Under the pieces are notes generated by a model. That model was not told where the DNA came from. It made no database searches and saw nothing but the letters and a program-made list of their open reading frames with translations. Shown piece by piece: positions 12,001 to 24,800 of a DNA stretch of 64,000 nt (its first letter is position 1; each line of letters starts with the position of its first letter). A program made the position numbers and the translations under genes. Source of the DNA: Ceratothoa steindachneri (taxonomy: Eukaryota; Arthropoda; Malacostraca; Isopoda; Cymothoidae). The stretch spans positions 35,557,726 through 35,621,725 of the forward strand of contig OZ018317.1 in NCBI GenBank assembly GCA_963969495.1, read 5' to 3'.

Positions 12001-14249
12001 TCACAAGGTGTAGTGGCTATTTTAACAATTTCGTGACACAATGAAATAAGATAATTTTTTTAAATAAACGATGAGTTTTATTTGGTTTTATTAATCAGTT
12101 TGATTTGATTAGGAACAAGAAAAATAGGATAAATGTAAGGAGAGAGAGGATGCCTATCGTGTAAATTCCCGCGCGCGTAGTTGAGAAAAAGATGAGAAAT
12201 AGATATTTTTATGCATATTTTAAGGGGATACGTGGTAAAAGGTGGCCCGGGCCTGTAGTTTGAATACCCCAAGACAAAAAAGTGTTTTGCATATAGAAAA
12301 CACCGCCCTTAATATTTAAGTACCATGACTTGTTACCCCATAAAAACAACCTGCAAAATAGTGCCCACCTATTAGGCAGAGCATCAACCTGTTAAGCGGT
12401 CCTAAATTATTGGAAGTGTAAGTTCATCGGACAAAAGACTAGTCATGTGGTTCCAACTATTTCAAATACGCAATTGGACTAGTTCTTTGTCCGGTGATCT
12501 TAAATGTTAACCCATTAATGTTACTTCGAGGTCTTTTTCGACAACCTCTAAGTTTTTTGCATTTTTGTCCCCCGAATTTGCTAGGAACTCGGAATTTGTC
12601 TCTTCTAGATTGTTTCACACCATTCATCTCTACTCTTTTATTACACAAACATTCTGCCCCTCATAGTTTCCGCGTTCTATAAATAAATAAAAACCAGTTT
12701 ATGGGTTCGATACTGAGTGAAAGAGTGAGTGTATGATACTTAAAACACCCGAATACCATAGCTACATTTTGTGGTTTATGGTAGCATTAGATGAGGTTGT
12801 GTAAAATCGAATGCCCAATTTTTATGCTCTAAATATAAAAGATTCAGGGTTCTGGTGGGGTGTGGGGACCTTTGCCCACCCTGGGACACCACAGGCAAAA
12901 GTCTTCTGCTTTGGTCCAAGAAGATCGAACTCAGTGTTGAGTGTCGCAGTCGAGATGCGTTTTATGGGTTTTGTTGCCTTTTGTTTTTTTATTGTTGTTT
13001 TTTCTTTCTTATTCATTTGTTTGTTTTATAAAATAGCATAAAATTAGGTTTAAAATTAATTAGGGAGACTTATGACCTTGCTAGCACTCGTCAGATTGGC
13101 CCAATAAAGAAAATTCGCAGTCAACATATGTAGTCATAAAAACCGATCGATGATTTTATTAACAAAGGTTGAGGATCTCAAATAACTAATAAATCTTATT
13201 GATTTTTTCCACATGTTAAGGATCAACATAAGGATCAACATAAAGTTCGAATAATTTCCACAAACGGAACGATCTATTTTCTTAGGCCTCGGTTTGAAGC
13301 ACTAAAAAGAAAAATGAATTTTTACCACAATTTATTTTTTTCTTTTTTATTATTCTTTTTATTTAAAGGCAAGTAACATTAAGTATGGAGTTAATTACAA
13401 AGGTATTTTTTTAATTAGATACTTTTCCTAAGGACTCCTATTGTTCGACAAGTCAGCAAACTACGCTCAGAAGAAGTGGCGTCTGTTAAACAGCCAATCG
13501 GAACAAAGAAGCGTCAATAAACTGGTTTCTTTTTGAGAAAGTAAATATAGGAAATAATCCATTACAGAGTTAAATTCTAATAAATACCTTAGGAAGATTA
13601 TGAATTATATTCCCCGTTTATCAATATTAATAGATTAAAATGCCAGTATTCGGGTATTATTTACTTTACCGTTATCACATTTTATGTAACATTATTTCTT
13701 TTCATAGCATCTTGATCGTTTTGTCCAAATTTTTCTAAATCTATGTGGAAATCGAATTCAAACTCAATTTTCTCTCGTTTTTTGTTTCCGACCGACAAAA
13801 TATAAGATCAGAATTGAATAAATAACCTAAAATACAACAAGAACAAATAACTTAAAATTTGTTCCATGCATAGTCATTATCAGCTCAGTTCTCTTTTGTT
13901 TACCTTCGCGAAACTTTGAATTTTATAACAGTGAAGCACGAATATTTAACTAAAATCTATAAAAATTACCCACTTTAAACAACCTCCTACCCCAAAGCTT
14001 TTGTGTCCTAGTATAATCAATATTTAGCTCAATGTGATACTAATCAATATATCTATATCGTCGATATATGGCAAAGAGCCTTTCGATACGTGTTGTGGCT
14101 GAAAATAGAATAATACCAAACAAAAATTCTGAAGCACCATTAAGGTCTCTATGACCATCTTTTATGAGGTCTGCTAAAATACATTTCACACCCAACACAA
14201 ATCCAAAACGGAATGAAATGGAAGAAAAGGTGACGAAAAAATCTCGGTT
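12001..14249. other. AT-rich intergenic sequence
   Basis: Nothing recognised. Short open frames have no familiar motifs. Confidence 0.4.
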
Positions 14250-14395
14250 GAAAATATGTCGCGAATGTAACGTCACTAAAATGTCTCGAGTGTGAAGTCA
14301 TTAAAATGTGACGTTTTAAAATATATCTCCATTGTGACGTCACTAAAATATTTTTATAAAATATTTCTTCTCTGTGACATCATCAGAATTAAGGC
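14250..14395. repeat. Degenerate ~25-bp tandem repeat with TGACGTCA cores
   Basis: Units resemble AAATRTCTCNANTGTGACG TCACTA with interspersed shorter segments, about four to five copies. One unit has a perfect CRE palindrome TGACGTCA at 14335-14342. Confidence 0.6.
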
Positions 14396-14599
14396 AGATA
14401 AAATGTGAACATTTAAAATGTAATTATAGTATTAATAACATTGAACTGACAATATAATCTATATATATATGGATTCGGAAAAATGTGTTTGACATAATAA
14501 TGATGATAATAATAATAATTAAATTTGTTTTATGCGATTAGGGATTTCGAAATATTGACCCATTATTCTATTTTAGATGTTTTTATGAATAGAAATATA

Positions 14600-15640
14600 T
14601 TGTTAAATGCCACTTAAACAAATCAGTACCGCACATTGAGCCTTCGTGCCTTCCTGCAACACGATTTGAGCCCTTCCGCCTTCCAATAACACCATTTAGC
14701 CCTCTCTTAATATTCAATGAGCCATCTTTAACAGCCATTGAGCCGTCCTCTTTCCTGTAACACGCATTGAACCCTTCCATAACAACCATTGAGCCCTCCC
14801 GTAACATTCATTGAGCATTCTAATAGCAGCCACTGATCCTTACCGTAACCCATTGAGCCCCACCCACAATGACGTATCATAACTAGGCCATTTTTGGTCC
14901 ATAATACCCATTAATCCTTTCCTATTAAGCCTCGAACCATCTCGTATCGCGCACTGAGCCACCTCAGCCAACCCTTTGAGCTCCCTTGCAATCCTTTCGG
15001 GTCATAGCGCCCTCCAATACCTCCAAGTGCTAGTGTAATCCCGTAATACCCATTAAGCTCTTCAACTCCAGTTGAGCCGTCTTGTATTCTCCATTGAATC
15101 CGCCCTTAACACTTATTCATCGTTCCAGCGCACCAGTGATCCCGTAAAATCCAATAAACCCTCCCCTAACACACATCGAGCCATGTTGTATCACCCATTG
15201 AGCCCTCAGTTCGCTAACACCAGTTGACTCTTTCCTAGAGAGTGGTACTTTTTTGGTTGTGTGGCGGTCAGTGCCCCAGGGAGTGTGAGTTCTCCTTGAA
15301 AACCTATTGAGCTCTCCCTGAACACTCACTAATCCTTCACTGGGCAAAAGTTGTGTTAGCAGAGAGTGTGCTGTGGTCAGCATTCATCGTAGTGTGGTCT
15401 CTTGTAATTCCCATTCAGTCCAGCTCGGACCAAGGCAGTGTTTTGGTGAGGAATTTGAGTCAGTTTCGGACTCAGGTGCGTAAGATCTCCCTGAGCACCC
15501 ATTGAGAGCTTCCAGAACACTCAGTGATCTATTACTAAACACAAATTGAGCCCTTTCTCAACACTCTTTGAGCGATTCTAAACCTGCTGTGTACCCAATT
15601 ATACCCTCTAATGACCCGCTTTGACTTTGTTTCAAACCTT
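14600..15640. repeat. Degenerate tandem array based on CATTGAGCCCTCC
   Basis: Over roughly 1 kb the words CATTGAGCC, CCCTCC and GTAACAC recur at irregular 22-32 base spacing with strong divergence. There is no open reading frame of note and no element ends. It reads as an ancient minisatellite. Confidence 0.7.
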
Positions 15641-16429
15641 ATTCCTCAGTGTCCTCCCCTCCGCTATAATCCTATCCTTTTACATTTACCCATCCAGCTG
15701 AGAGGGACGCACTCTCTTGCTTCAATCGGCTGTCCTATTCCTCTACCGATCAAAGATATATCGTTAAAAGCATAGCATTACCCTTTCTCCTTAATCTCTT
15801 AAGGGAAAATGACAAAATTTATATTAAAGAAATGTTTTAAAGCAAAAAAACAAATACTTGTCCCCGAATATCAAATTATCAACAGATGAACGAGAGTACG
15901 TGACTAGTCACACGGAAAAGGCATCGAGGAGTAATACACCCTCTTTTCTCCCATTCAGGACCATTATTACGATAATTGAAGATTTATTTTTGCCCATTTC
16001 TTATCCTAAACCAATTTCCCAAGTAGGAACTTTTTTCTTGTGGCAGATAATTATAAAATGGTTTTGGATTTTGTGCATCAATTTCATTTTTTCATCAGTT
16101 TCTAGAAGTTTGCTCGCAATTTGATTTTCACTATGGACAGTTTCAAGTTCTACTTTCTGATTTCTTTCCTTTCATAAGTAATTAATAATTTTCTAAAAAT
16201 GAAATCCACTTTTGAATCTGCCTTTGGAGATTGACAAGTCCATATTGTTGTACAAGTCCTTACTACCATCTTCGATTGGCAATAACACTTTTCATCAGTT
16301 CAATTTCTTTCCACATATGGTGTTTGTTTCTTTGTTTTGATGAAAACAAAAATAACGCATTTAGTCCACTTTTAATTTAGCGAAGAAATTTGTGTAACCG
16401 ACGAGGGTATGTTCACTCAAAGAGAAATA
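15641..16429. other. Intergenic
   Basis: Nothing recognised. The one open frame (15858-16124) has no familiar motif. Confidence 0.35.
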
Positions 16430-17165
16430 GGGAAAAATGGAATGTAAATTGGAAAGATAGAAAATTTAAAAATAAAAATTGGAAAATGGAAGAATGAAAA
16501 AATGAAAAATGCCAAAAATCGAAAATGAAAAATGGAAACAGGAAATGGAAAGTGGAAATGGAAAATCAAAATAGAAATTGGAAAATGAAGAATAAATATA
16601 GAAAATGGAAAGGAAAATGAAAAATATAGGAGTGAAAATTAAAGTTAAAAATCGAAAATTTTAAATGAAAATTAAAAAATCGAAAATAAATAATGGAAGA
16701 TAAAAATTGAAAATGAAAAAATGGAAAAATTGGTAAATTGCAAAATGGAAAATTGGTCAATTGCAAAATGGAAAATAAGAAAATGGAAATGAAAAATCGG
16801 AAGTTGGAAATTGGAACATGTAAAATGAAAATTGCAAGATAGAAGAAATGGACAATAGAAAATGATAAATGAAAATTGGAAATAGGAAAAATGGGAAAAA
16901 AATAGAAAAAGCGAAAATGTAAATTAAAAATGGGAAGTTGGAAATTGGAACTTATAAAAATGAAATTGCAAGAAAGAAAAATGAAAAATAGAAAATGATA
17001 AATGAAAATTGGAAAATTAGAAATTGGAATTTTAAATTAAGAAATAGACATTGAAAATTGAAAATGAAAAATGGAAATTAAAAATTGGAAATTAGAGATT
17101 TGAAAATAAAAATGGAAAATAAAAAATAAAAAATGGAAAACTGGAATTCAGAATTTGAATGCATT
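16430..17165. repeat. Purine-rich (GGAAAAT)-like low-complexity tract
   Basis: About 730 bases of the plus strand are almost only A, G and T built from GGAAAATG, GAAAATTG and AAATGG words, with C very rare. It is a degenerate simple repeat with strong strand asymmetry. Confidence 0.9.
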
Positions 17166-18009
17166 TTCATAGTTAAATCTTGCCCATAGGTGGAACAATC
17201 GAAAGGGGAGAACGACAGACAGAAAATGGCCTCATCGGTTGTGCCATTTGGCAGGGCTTTTAGTACCCATTCACACCGTCTAATGCGTATCTCAGTTGGG
17301 ACCTCAAGTCGAACGTGGTACCTGAACCATTGGTAGCTTCCCCCCCTTTCGCTTAGGAATATCATTTGTAACTGGGGTAGTCACGCTACACATTACATTT
17401 ATAGGTCTTCCTGCCCTCCCTGCCCCAACTCCCGAAGGTGGAGCATCTTTCACACATTTTCAGATCTTGTTCACCACTTTCTTTACAGATCTTTTCTTAC
17501 CCAATCCCTCCCTTTGCATGAGGCTCTCGTTGAATTACCCTAGCCAAGGTGACCCTAAATTGGCTCTCCCATCCGATCACTAATCGCTCCCAATGTAGCT
17601 TAACTTTACTCATCGTATGAAATGTTATTTCGACCCGACCCAGGCGTAGCGTCGAGTCCCTCTGGCAATTCCCACCAGCCTGATGAAGGGATTTCGGGGA
17701 GAGGGGGGGGGGGGTTAGCCCTCGTTCCGGTTCCTTATGATGCATCTGCAACCTTGGAGTGAGGCGCCCCCCTCCCCTGAATCTGAGATCGAATTAATGG
17801 CTGGGGGAAACCGAAGGAGGATAGGAAAAGGAGGGCAATAGGAAATCAAAAAGAAATAGAGGAAATGGTAGAAAAGACCAAAGGATAAAAGGAATATGTA
17901 CCTGAGAATGGGGAAAATGTTAGAAAATAGGAAAAAAAGGAAGTTAATGAGCAAGCAAAAGAAAAGAGCAGTGGATAATAATAATAAAAGGCGAAAGGCA
18001 AATGAAAAG
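17166..18009. other. Mixed non-coding sequence with a G13 run
   Basis: No gene recognised. A run of about 13 G lies near 17702-17714. Sequence from 17800 to 18000 is purine-rich and grades into the next tandem array. Confidence 0.4.
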
Positions 18010-18300
18010 GAAAGCATAAAGATCACAATGCAGAAACGAAGCCCAATGAACGCATGAGGCACAAAGATCACAATGAACCCAGGAAGAACAAGAATCACAG
18101 CGAGCACAATGATCACAAAGAACCCAGGAATCCCAAAGATCACAATAAAACCTAGGAAACATAAAGATCACACTAAGCACATGACTCATAAGGATCACAA
18201 TAAACAGAGGGATCACGAAGATCACAGTGAGCATAAGGATCACAGGGACTACAAGGATCACAATGAGTACAAGGATCACAAGGAATACGATCATCGGAGG
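18010..18300. repeat. Tandem array of AAGGATCACAATGA units
   Basis: Words AAGATCACAATGA, AAGGATCACA and GAGCACAA repeat with 9- and 18-base periodicity. The period is a multiple of three, so a plus-strand frame from 18073 is open and reads as repeated DHKDHNEYKDHKEY. This is probably a repeat artefact, not a gene. Confidence 0.8.
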
Positions 18301-18379
18301 CTCAAATTAAGCACCTGCTCAACCCTTGGTCCCGACGCCGAGGGCGAGGATATCGAAGCCTCCAAGAACGAAGGGGAAC

Positions 18380-18600
18380 CAAACAGGAACAAAGGAACAC
18401 ACTCAAATTTCAAACCCTCCTGGAACAAATTGTAATAAAAGAACTCACTCAAATTTCTAATATTCATTGAACAATTTGGAACAAAGGAATACATTCTAAT
18501 TCCAACCCCTCGTAGAACAATTAGTAACGAAGGAACCCATAGAATTAAACCCTATTGGAACAAATTAGAAGAAAGGAACGTACATTTCAAAGCCTCACGG
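18380..18600. repeat. Degenerate ~45-bp tandem repeat, about five units
   Basis: Units share CCCTCNTGGAACAAATT, followed by AAAGGAAC and then ACTCAAATTTC. Copies begin near 18411, 18458, 18504 and 18547, with partial copies at both ends. Confidence 0.75.
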
Positions 18601-18949
18601 AAGAAAGAAGCAATCAAACACACTTAGAACGTCAGAATTAGGACCCAAAATGACGCTCTCCCCAAAGCGGGTTTTAAATCTCTCTTCTACGTCAAATGGC
18701 GTTTCCATGGCAACCGTGAGGGGAGTCCTTTTTGCATCCGTGGAAATTGAGGCTTGTAGGTCCTTTTTGAAATGATTCAATAGAACAATAAATCCTATTA
18801 AAAATGAATTTAATTTTTTGGTTTTATTTTCCCTCTTTATGCATCTGGGTCTTATTAGAAGAGGGATATTAGAGGGAAATTAAAGGGCAATTAAGACTCA
18901 CGAGAGGATGAAAGGAGTTTCTTTGCGGAGAGAGGAGTATTGTTGGCCA
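18601..18949. other. Short spacer between arrays
   Basis: No gene or repeat recognised. Confidence 0.35.
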
Positions 18950-19410
18950 AAGAGAGGTTCTGCTGACTAATGGGTTTGATGGTCAAGTGGGGATTCTGGC
19001 TTAAGTGTGCTAGCTAGTTAAGTGGGTTTGATAGTCAAATGTAGTAGCTGGTCGGGTTGGTCTGCTAAAAAAATAGATCTTCTGGTCAAGTGTATCCGTT
19101 GATCAAGTGGATTTTCTGATAAGAAGATATTGTAGGTCAATTGGCTCTACTCGGCAAGTGGGTGAGGCAGTTAAGTGTGTCTGCTAGCCAAATGGGTTTG
19201 TGTGTCAAATAGGATCATGGGTTAAGCGTATCTCCTGATCATATGGGTTTGCTTCTCAAAGGGTTCTTGCCAGGTGAGTCTGTTAGTCAAATGATGGATG
19301 GATCTAGTGGATCTAGTGATCAAAAGGATCTGCTGGTCATGTTGGTTGTGAGTCAAAAGGATCTAATAATTAAATGGATCTGGTAGTTTGTTGTTCCAAT
19401 GGGTCAAGTA
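18950..19410. repeat. Degenerate tandem array of GGTCAAGTGGATCTGCTG-like units
   Basis: The words GTCAAGTGG, TCTGCTGG and GGGTTTG recur at about 18-20 base spacing for 450 bases. A looser array of related G/T-rich words continues at 19690-19980. Confidence 0.65.
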
Positions 19411-20027
19411 GTTCTGCTGGTCAAAGAAGGAGAAAGTGGCTTCAAGTCCAGTCCCCTTTCCCCCTCTCAAGAGAGTCAGATTTTCTCCCTTTGATTTTCT
19501 GTGCCGTTTGCCCACATTCTTGCGCGCATCGAATGTGTTCTCTTTCCCCCAGCATTCCAGTTCGTGAAGGTTTATCGCTACACTACCAACCAACATACCA
19601 TTCCTTTTTACCTACATCCTTCACTTCTCTTGTAGTATATGCGTTTCCTTATCGAATTACACGAATTTCCATCCCTATTCTCTAATTAAGAGAAATCACG
19701 CGACTCGGGTGAGTCTCTGTTGCTTTGAGTCAAAAAGGTGGGCAAAGTTAATGGCTCGGAGTCGAATGATTATGGAGAGGCAATGAGTCAGTCGGAAGAT
19801 TTAATGGGTAATGGGCCTGTCAGAAAAAAGGGTCCGGTAATTTTATGCGTTAGAGGTTAAATGAGTAGACTTAATGATTCTGAAGGTTAAACGTGTTTTG
19901 GGTTTAAATTGGTCGGTGAATTTGATGGGTTTGGAATTAAATGGGTTTGTAGCTTCGTTAGATCTGTAATTTAAATGGCACTGATGCCAGTCCTTGGCAT
20001 GATTGCCTAAAAAAAATTAGATATAGC
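19411..20027. other. Spacer with weak GT-rich repetition
   Basis: 19411-19690 has no recognised feature. 19690-19980 carries diffuse repetition of TAAATGGGTTTG and GAGTC words, too irregular for a unit to be defined. Confidence 0.35.
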
Positions 20028-20490
20028 AATTTTGACAATGCAGGCCTTGTGCGGCTAAATTTCGCCAACGCAGGTTCTTTGCGCCCGCAACTTCGCCAAC
20101 GCGGGTTCTCTGCTCGTTCAATTTCGACACTATGGGTTATGCGCATACGCAATTTCAACAACGCTAGTTCTCTGCCTGCGTAATTCCAACAACGCTGATT
20201 CTCCACAGCACAATTTTGCCATCGCGAGTTCTCTGCGCGCGCAATTTCAACAACGCAGGTTTTGTGCGAACACAATTTCGGCAACGCTGTGCAATTTTAA
20301 AAATGCGGGTTATGCGCTACGTGATTTGCCTAAAGAGAGTTCTCTGCGCTCGCAATTTCGACAAAGAAAGATGAGCGTGACGCAAACTCGCCAACGTGTG
20401 TTATCTGCGTGCGCAATTTAGACAACAAGGATTCTGTGCGGTGAAATTTCGACATCGCGGGTTCTCAGCGTGCGCACTTTCGCCAATTTC
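20028..20490. repeat. CpG-rich 31-bp tandem array, about 15 units
   Basis: Units follow AATTTCGNCAACGCGGGTTC then TCTGCGCGCGC, 29-32 bases long, for about fifteen copies with substitutions and a few truncated units. The array is far richer in CpG than its surroundings, and contains alternating GCGCGC. An open frame on the minus strand (19958-20284) is only the translation of the array. Confidence 0.88.
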
Positions 20491-21479
20491 GCATCGAGGT
20501 CTTTAAATTACTAACTTGTTTGACTAGCAAAATGTATCTAGAGGTTAGTTTAGTTAGATAATCCAGACGCCACTAGGAATAACAAGTTCAAATTAACGAA
20601 AACTATACTACTGCCAAAGCTGGCAACAATTCGTACAAAATTACTCAGAAATCGAAAAATCCCACCCCCCTCTAAAGTCCTTAAAGGTACCTTAATTAAT
20701 CTATTTAGTAAAATAGTTAGTAAATATGACATTAACATAAAATTACTTAAAAAAAAGAAATATTGACTCTAATATAGAATTTATAACTCCTTTTTATACA
20801 CACTCTGATCTTTCGTCCCAAATTAACTTTTCTACATCGGCTTCAAGAGGAACTTTGGGCATTTGCCGGTCAATAATTCTGTAATTTACTGATAGATACT
20901 ATGAATAATTGATGAAATTTGAAGATTTGGTCAGGACTTCCTCGCTAGCGTTATATTATGGAATTATAAAGAAGTTCTACGAGGATTAATCATGGTCCCT
21001 TTTCCAGTCTTCAGCAGACAAAACGAGTTCGAAGGGACTGTTACGACACAGGTTACTATCATCACTGATCAATTTATGGAGAACTCTAGTAAAAGTTAAC
21101 GGTTTTAGTATCATTATTGAAGGTTAACAATTGTAGTCTGAGGAGATTTTGTAGTTTTCACTTATTCTTCTGTAGCAGAATAATGAAAATATTATAATAC
21201 CAGGTGTCATAGAGATATAAATTACTAGTAACTGGAATTTACAGACGACGAAACAGATTTTAAGTATCTTCACTTTCGAAACGCCCTTTTACAGTTCCGG
21301 GCCACGAAATAGGTAAAAGAATAGGAGATTTTTGCATCGTATCAAATCTTTGCATTTATTGATTAATTTAAAAATTAATTAACAATAACAGTAAACACAA
21401 TTTAATTTAAACTCGGAGTCATAAATCATTTCGATGGGTAAGGGGGGTATGTGATTGGTATCTAGTCCATTCATGGTTA
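20491..21479. other. AT-rich intergenic sequence
   Basis: Nothing recognised. Confidence 0.4.
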
Positions 21480-21840
21480 ATCCCCAGGACAAGACCCCAA
21501 GCACACTCCTTTGACCCCTGACCCCCTTCATACACGCCCATCATACACAATTAATCCACTCCCCCTCAGTCAGCCCTTTCTCCTTCAAACTATCATTCAC
21601 ACAATCATCTCAACTTTTACGCCGTCTTCCAAACCTTCTGACGCTCACAAGTCTATTTCTTTTATCCTATTACATGTCCAACCACCTCACAACACTCACT
21701 CACAGCCTCTTTCACACTCTGATTCAGCCCATAAACATCTCTTACCCAATCCTTCCTCACTTGATTCACCTTTCGCAGACCAAACTTCCCATTGAAGTTG
21801 TCAATTTGCACTGCTCTCACTCAAGATCATCTCAACTTCC
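21480..21840 (-). pseudogene. C-terminal part of a LINE, downstream half of a split element
   Basis: Read on the minus strand, this holds the post-RT tail of a non-LTR retrotransposon: VNQVRKDWVRDVYGLNQSV, a VVGHVI block (normally WFGHVxRM), an RFGRRRKSWDDCVNDSL-like block and KEKGLTEGEW, in shifting frames with stops. It ends at 21840, directly beside the 9-bp duplication of the inserted transposon. Its frame joins that of the RT piece at 25131 when the insert and one duplication copy are ignored. The protein is dead. Confidence 0.8.
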
Positions 21841-21849
21841 ATACCATAG

Positions 21850-24800
21850 TAGGGCAGGTCATACTTTGGGGTAACCATATATTTTCATTAAATCGCTTGA
21901 TGAGGGATGCTTAAATGATCGATTTTCCGGTGTAGAATTTCAAAAAAGAACTTTATTTTGCTATACAATTGCTCCTACCCACATCAATTTCCATTTAAAT
22001 AAAAATAAACTTTTCCCTTTCTTCACGAGCTTATGTAACCTATTTTTATTTAATCCAGGTACACACAAATACAAAATAACCTTAAATTTACATGTTTATT
22101 GAGTGATAAAAGTGTATGCAAAGCTCCACATATAGCTACATGGGTCACTTTGGGTCATATTCAAAAGTTAGACTTCACCAGAGCACACAAATCTTGCTTT
22201 AACTCATTCTTGGGCATCAGACGTCTACTTGTCTCTTGTGTCTTGATTCCTCCATCCCTCTTTTCATGTTAGAAATACTTGGAAGAAGCCTCAGTCACCA
22301 TTCTTACAACCCTCTCAATGATCTGTGTGTGACAAGGCCAGTCATGTACTTTCATAGGAGAGTCAATGAAGTTCTTCAATTCAGAAATACTTAAAGAGCA
22401 AGGGAGAGGTGGCTCAGAGACATCCTCTGACCAATTATTCATATCTCCAACCTGGTAGCATCACAATTGATTTCTGGTGTCCTTCTAAGCCTTACAAAGG
22501 AGTCTCCCAGTTGAGTATCTGGGTTCTCTTCTCCCCTGATGGTCTGGATTCTTTTTACCCCTTCATTTTTCTCCGCCTGATTTTCAGAGCATAGGAGGGT
22601 TTGGAGGATGGTTTCACTGTATGCATACCAAGCTGACCTCTTAACAGTTGGCCAAACAATATCAAACACCTCCTTCCTCTGTGACTTAAGGCAGTGAAGT
22701 TGATAAAGAATGTGCTTAGGTCCCTCGGTCCAAGAGTGCTTAATCTCAACGTTAAACCATCATGGGTAATATACACCAATTATGAACTCAACAATCAGTC
22801 GTAGATTCTTAAATGCTTTTCCTTTGAGCTTATGCTTTGACACCCACAGCCGAAGAAACCTGTTAGCTGTGGTCAGCCAGCGACTGTGGTTTACTGGTCC
22901 TATTTTTAATAGAGAAAGGCCCTGTAAGAAGCATTCCATCTTTGATTGCCGATACAATTCTATAGCTGTAGTGTTGATCAGTGGAAAGATCTTGCACCAC
23001 CTCCTGAGGTATCTTGGTAAAAGGAGGACCTAAAGATATTTGAGTGAAATTTGAGTTGATATCCAATTCTGTAACAGAGTCAAGGAGCTTTCCTATTGGT
23101 CAGGAATATCTGTTCACAGATAGTGTTGGGCCATCCAGGTTGATAATTAAATGATGAAGAGGGAGTTCCCCAGTATCCAGGTTACAGACAAACAAAAAAA
23201 GCTTTCTGTCCAAATGGAGCTCCATTTTTCAAATTACTCCAGCATTTACACCTGTGTTTACATTCGTGGAGTCTCCTCCAATGGCCATTAAGCTTTTATC
23301 CAAACCCTTTTCCCTCATCAATCCAAACATAGCCTTAGCGATCCTCTTGGCATTTGATTTTTCTTTTGTAGCCTTTTCTGGGACAAAGTGGAAGAGGTAA
23401 TTGCTCCTAGGCTCACTGATGAAAGTGTAATGCTCCTTTTTTGTTTTTGCTGGAAACAATTTTTCACTTTCCTCTGCCTCCATCATAAAATTTGTCACAT
23501 CAATTCTTCCATCAAAGAGAACACAAGAAATTCTCCCATCTTTCCTTAAGTTTTCCTCAAACTCATGTTCACTAACTGACATTAGCTTTTCCTGTACTCT
23601 CTTAACTTTATTCTTATTAATTACTTTACTTGTATTTTCCTCAGTAATGAATCCAGCATCTATTAAAGCTGCTGTTGCTATAGCTGCAGTTGGTCTCAAT
23701 CCGACACCATACCTTATACTATCAAGAGCAATATTTGGAATTTCATCATAATTCTTTCTACTCCTGGTTGAAGATTTCGGCTCTTGGACAGCTTCAAAAG
23801 TTACTTCACCATCTAAACTGTTATCACTATCAGAATTTTCTTCCTCCAGATCTTCACCTTCTGCCAAAAAATGCTCGATTTCTTTTTTGCTGCTTTTCCT
23901 GCTAAAACAGTGCTTTCCTCCTTACTTTTGCTCTTTCTTTCTGCTATCCTTTATTTTTTTCCTTTCTGTAGCTCTTAATTGTCTATTAAGTTCTGGAATA
24001 TAAGGACCTCCAATTTAAAAGATACCTTTACTTTTAACCTTCTTCTTTTGTCCTTTAATAAAGGCTAGTTCCTTAGTAAGTATTTTTTCTCTTTACTACA
24101 ACAACAGTTAATTTGGGCTTCAGTCTCACAGCCATTACAACCTACTTCCCCAAAACTGAAAATTTGACATTTACGTGTCAATATATCAAATACCTTATCT
24201 AGTTTTGCAATGAACCTCTCTTTTCTTCAATTTTTCATTTACCAATGGAAACCTTTACTGCCTCTTTCCACACCTCCTTAAGCTTTGATATTATTGTGAC
24301 CTTTTGATTTACAACAGGTGGTTTGAAGAGAGCTTTAGCTTTGGTCCACTGATCAATCAAGCTCTGATACATGTCTTTTACTAACTGGTCCACTTTATAA
24401 TTTCTCCGGTCATCTTCACTTTGCTTCCTCAGGTAGATGCCGTACCTCAAAATATGTCCTATTGTTGGTAACTCAGACACCATCAGCTCTTGCCCAGTCC
24501 CAACAAAATTAGTCAGATGTGAACTTAATTTGGACCTTGTCTTGATTTTTGCAATTGTCACACTAATCGCAGGTATATCTGCAAATAAAAAGATGACACT
24601 TAGATTAAGAAATAATCTCCACCAAATAATTATGTTATTCTAAAATGATCCACAGCCTTTACTAGCATTCAGATAAAATGTAAATGCCCTATAAACAGTT
24701 ACCAGTTACAATAGTTACCATAACTGGCAACACTACTGTAATATTGCCTTCGACTGAGTAATAAGTACTGGCTAACCTCAATTTTGGAGTTAGACAAAAC

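Noticed and set aside
16566..16766. Phe/Asn-rich minus-strand open frame
   Set aside because: Reverse translation of the purine-rich low-complexity tract.
19958..20284. 108-residue minus-strand open frame in the CpG-rich array
   Set aside because: It is the translation of the 31-bp tandem units; the peptide shows the same degenerate period and no motif.
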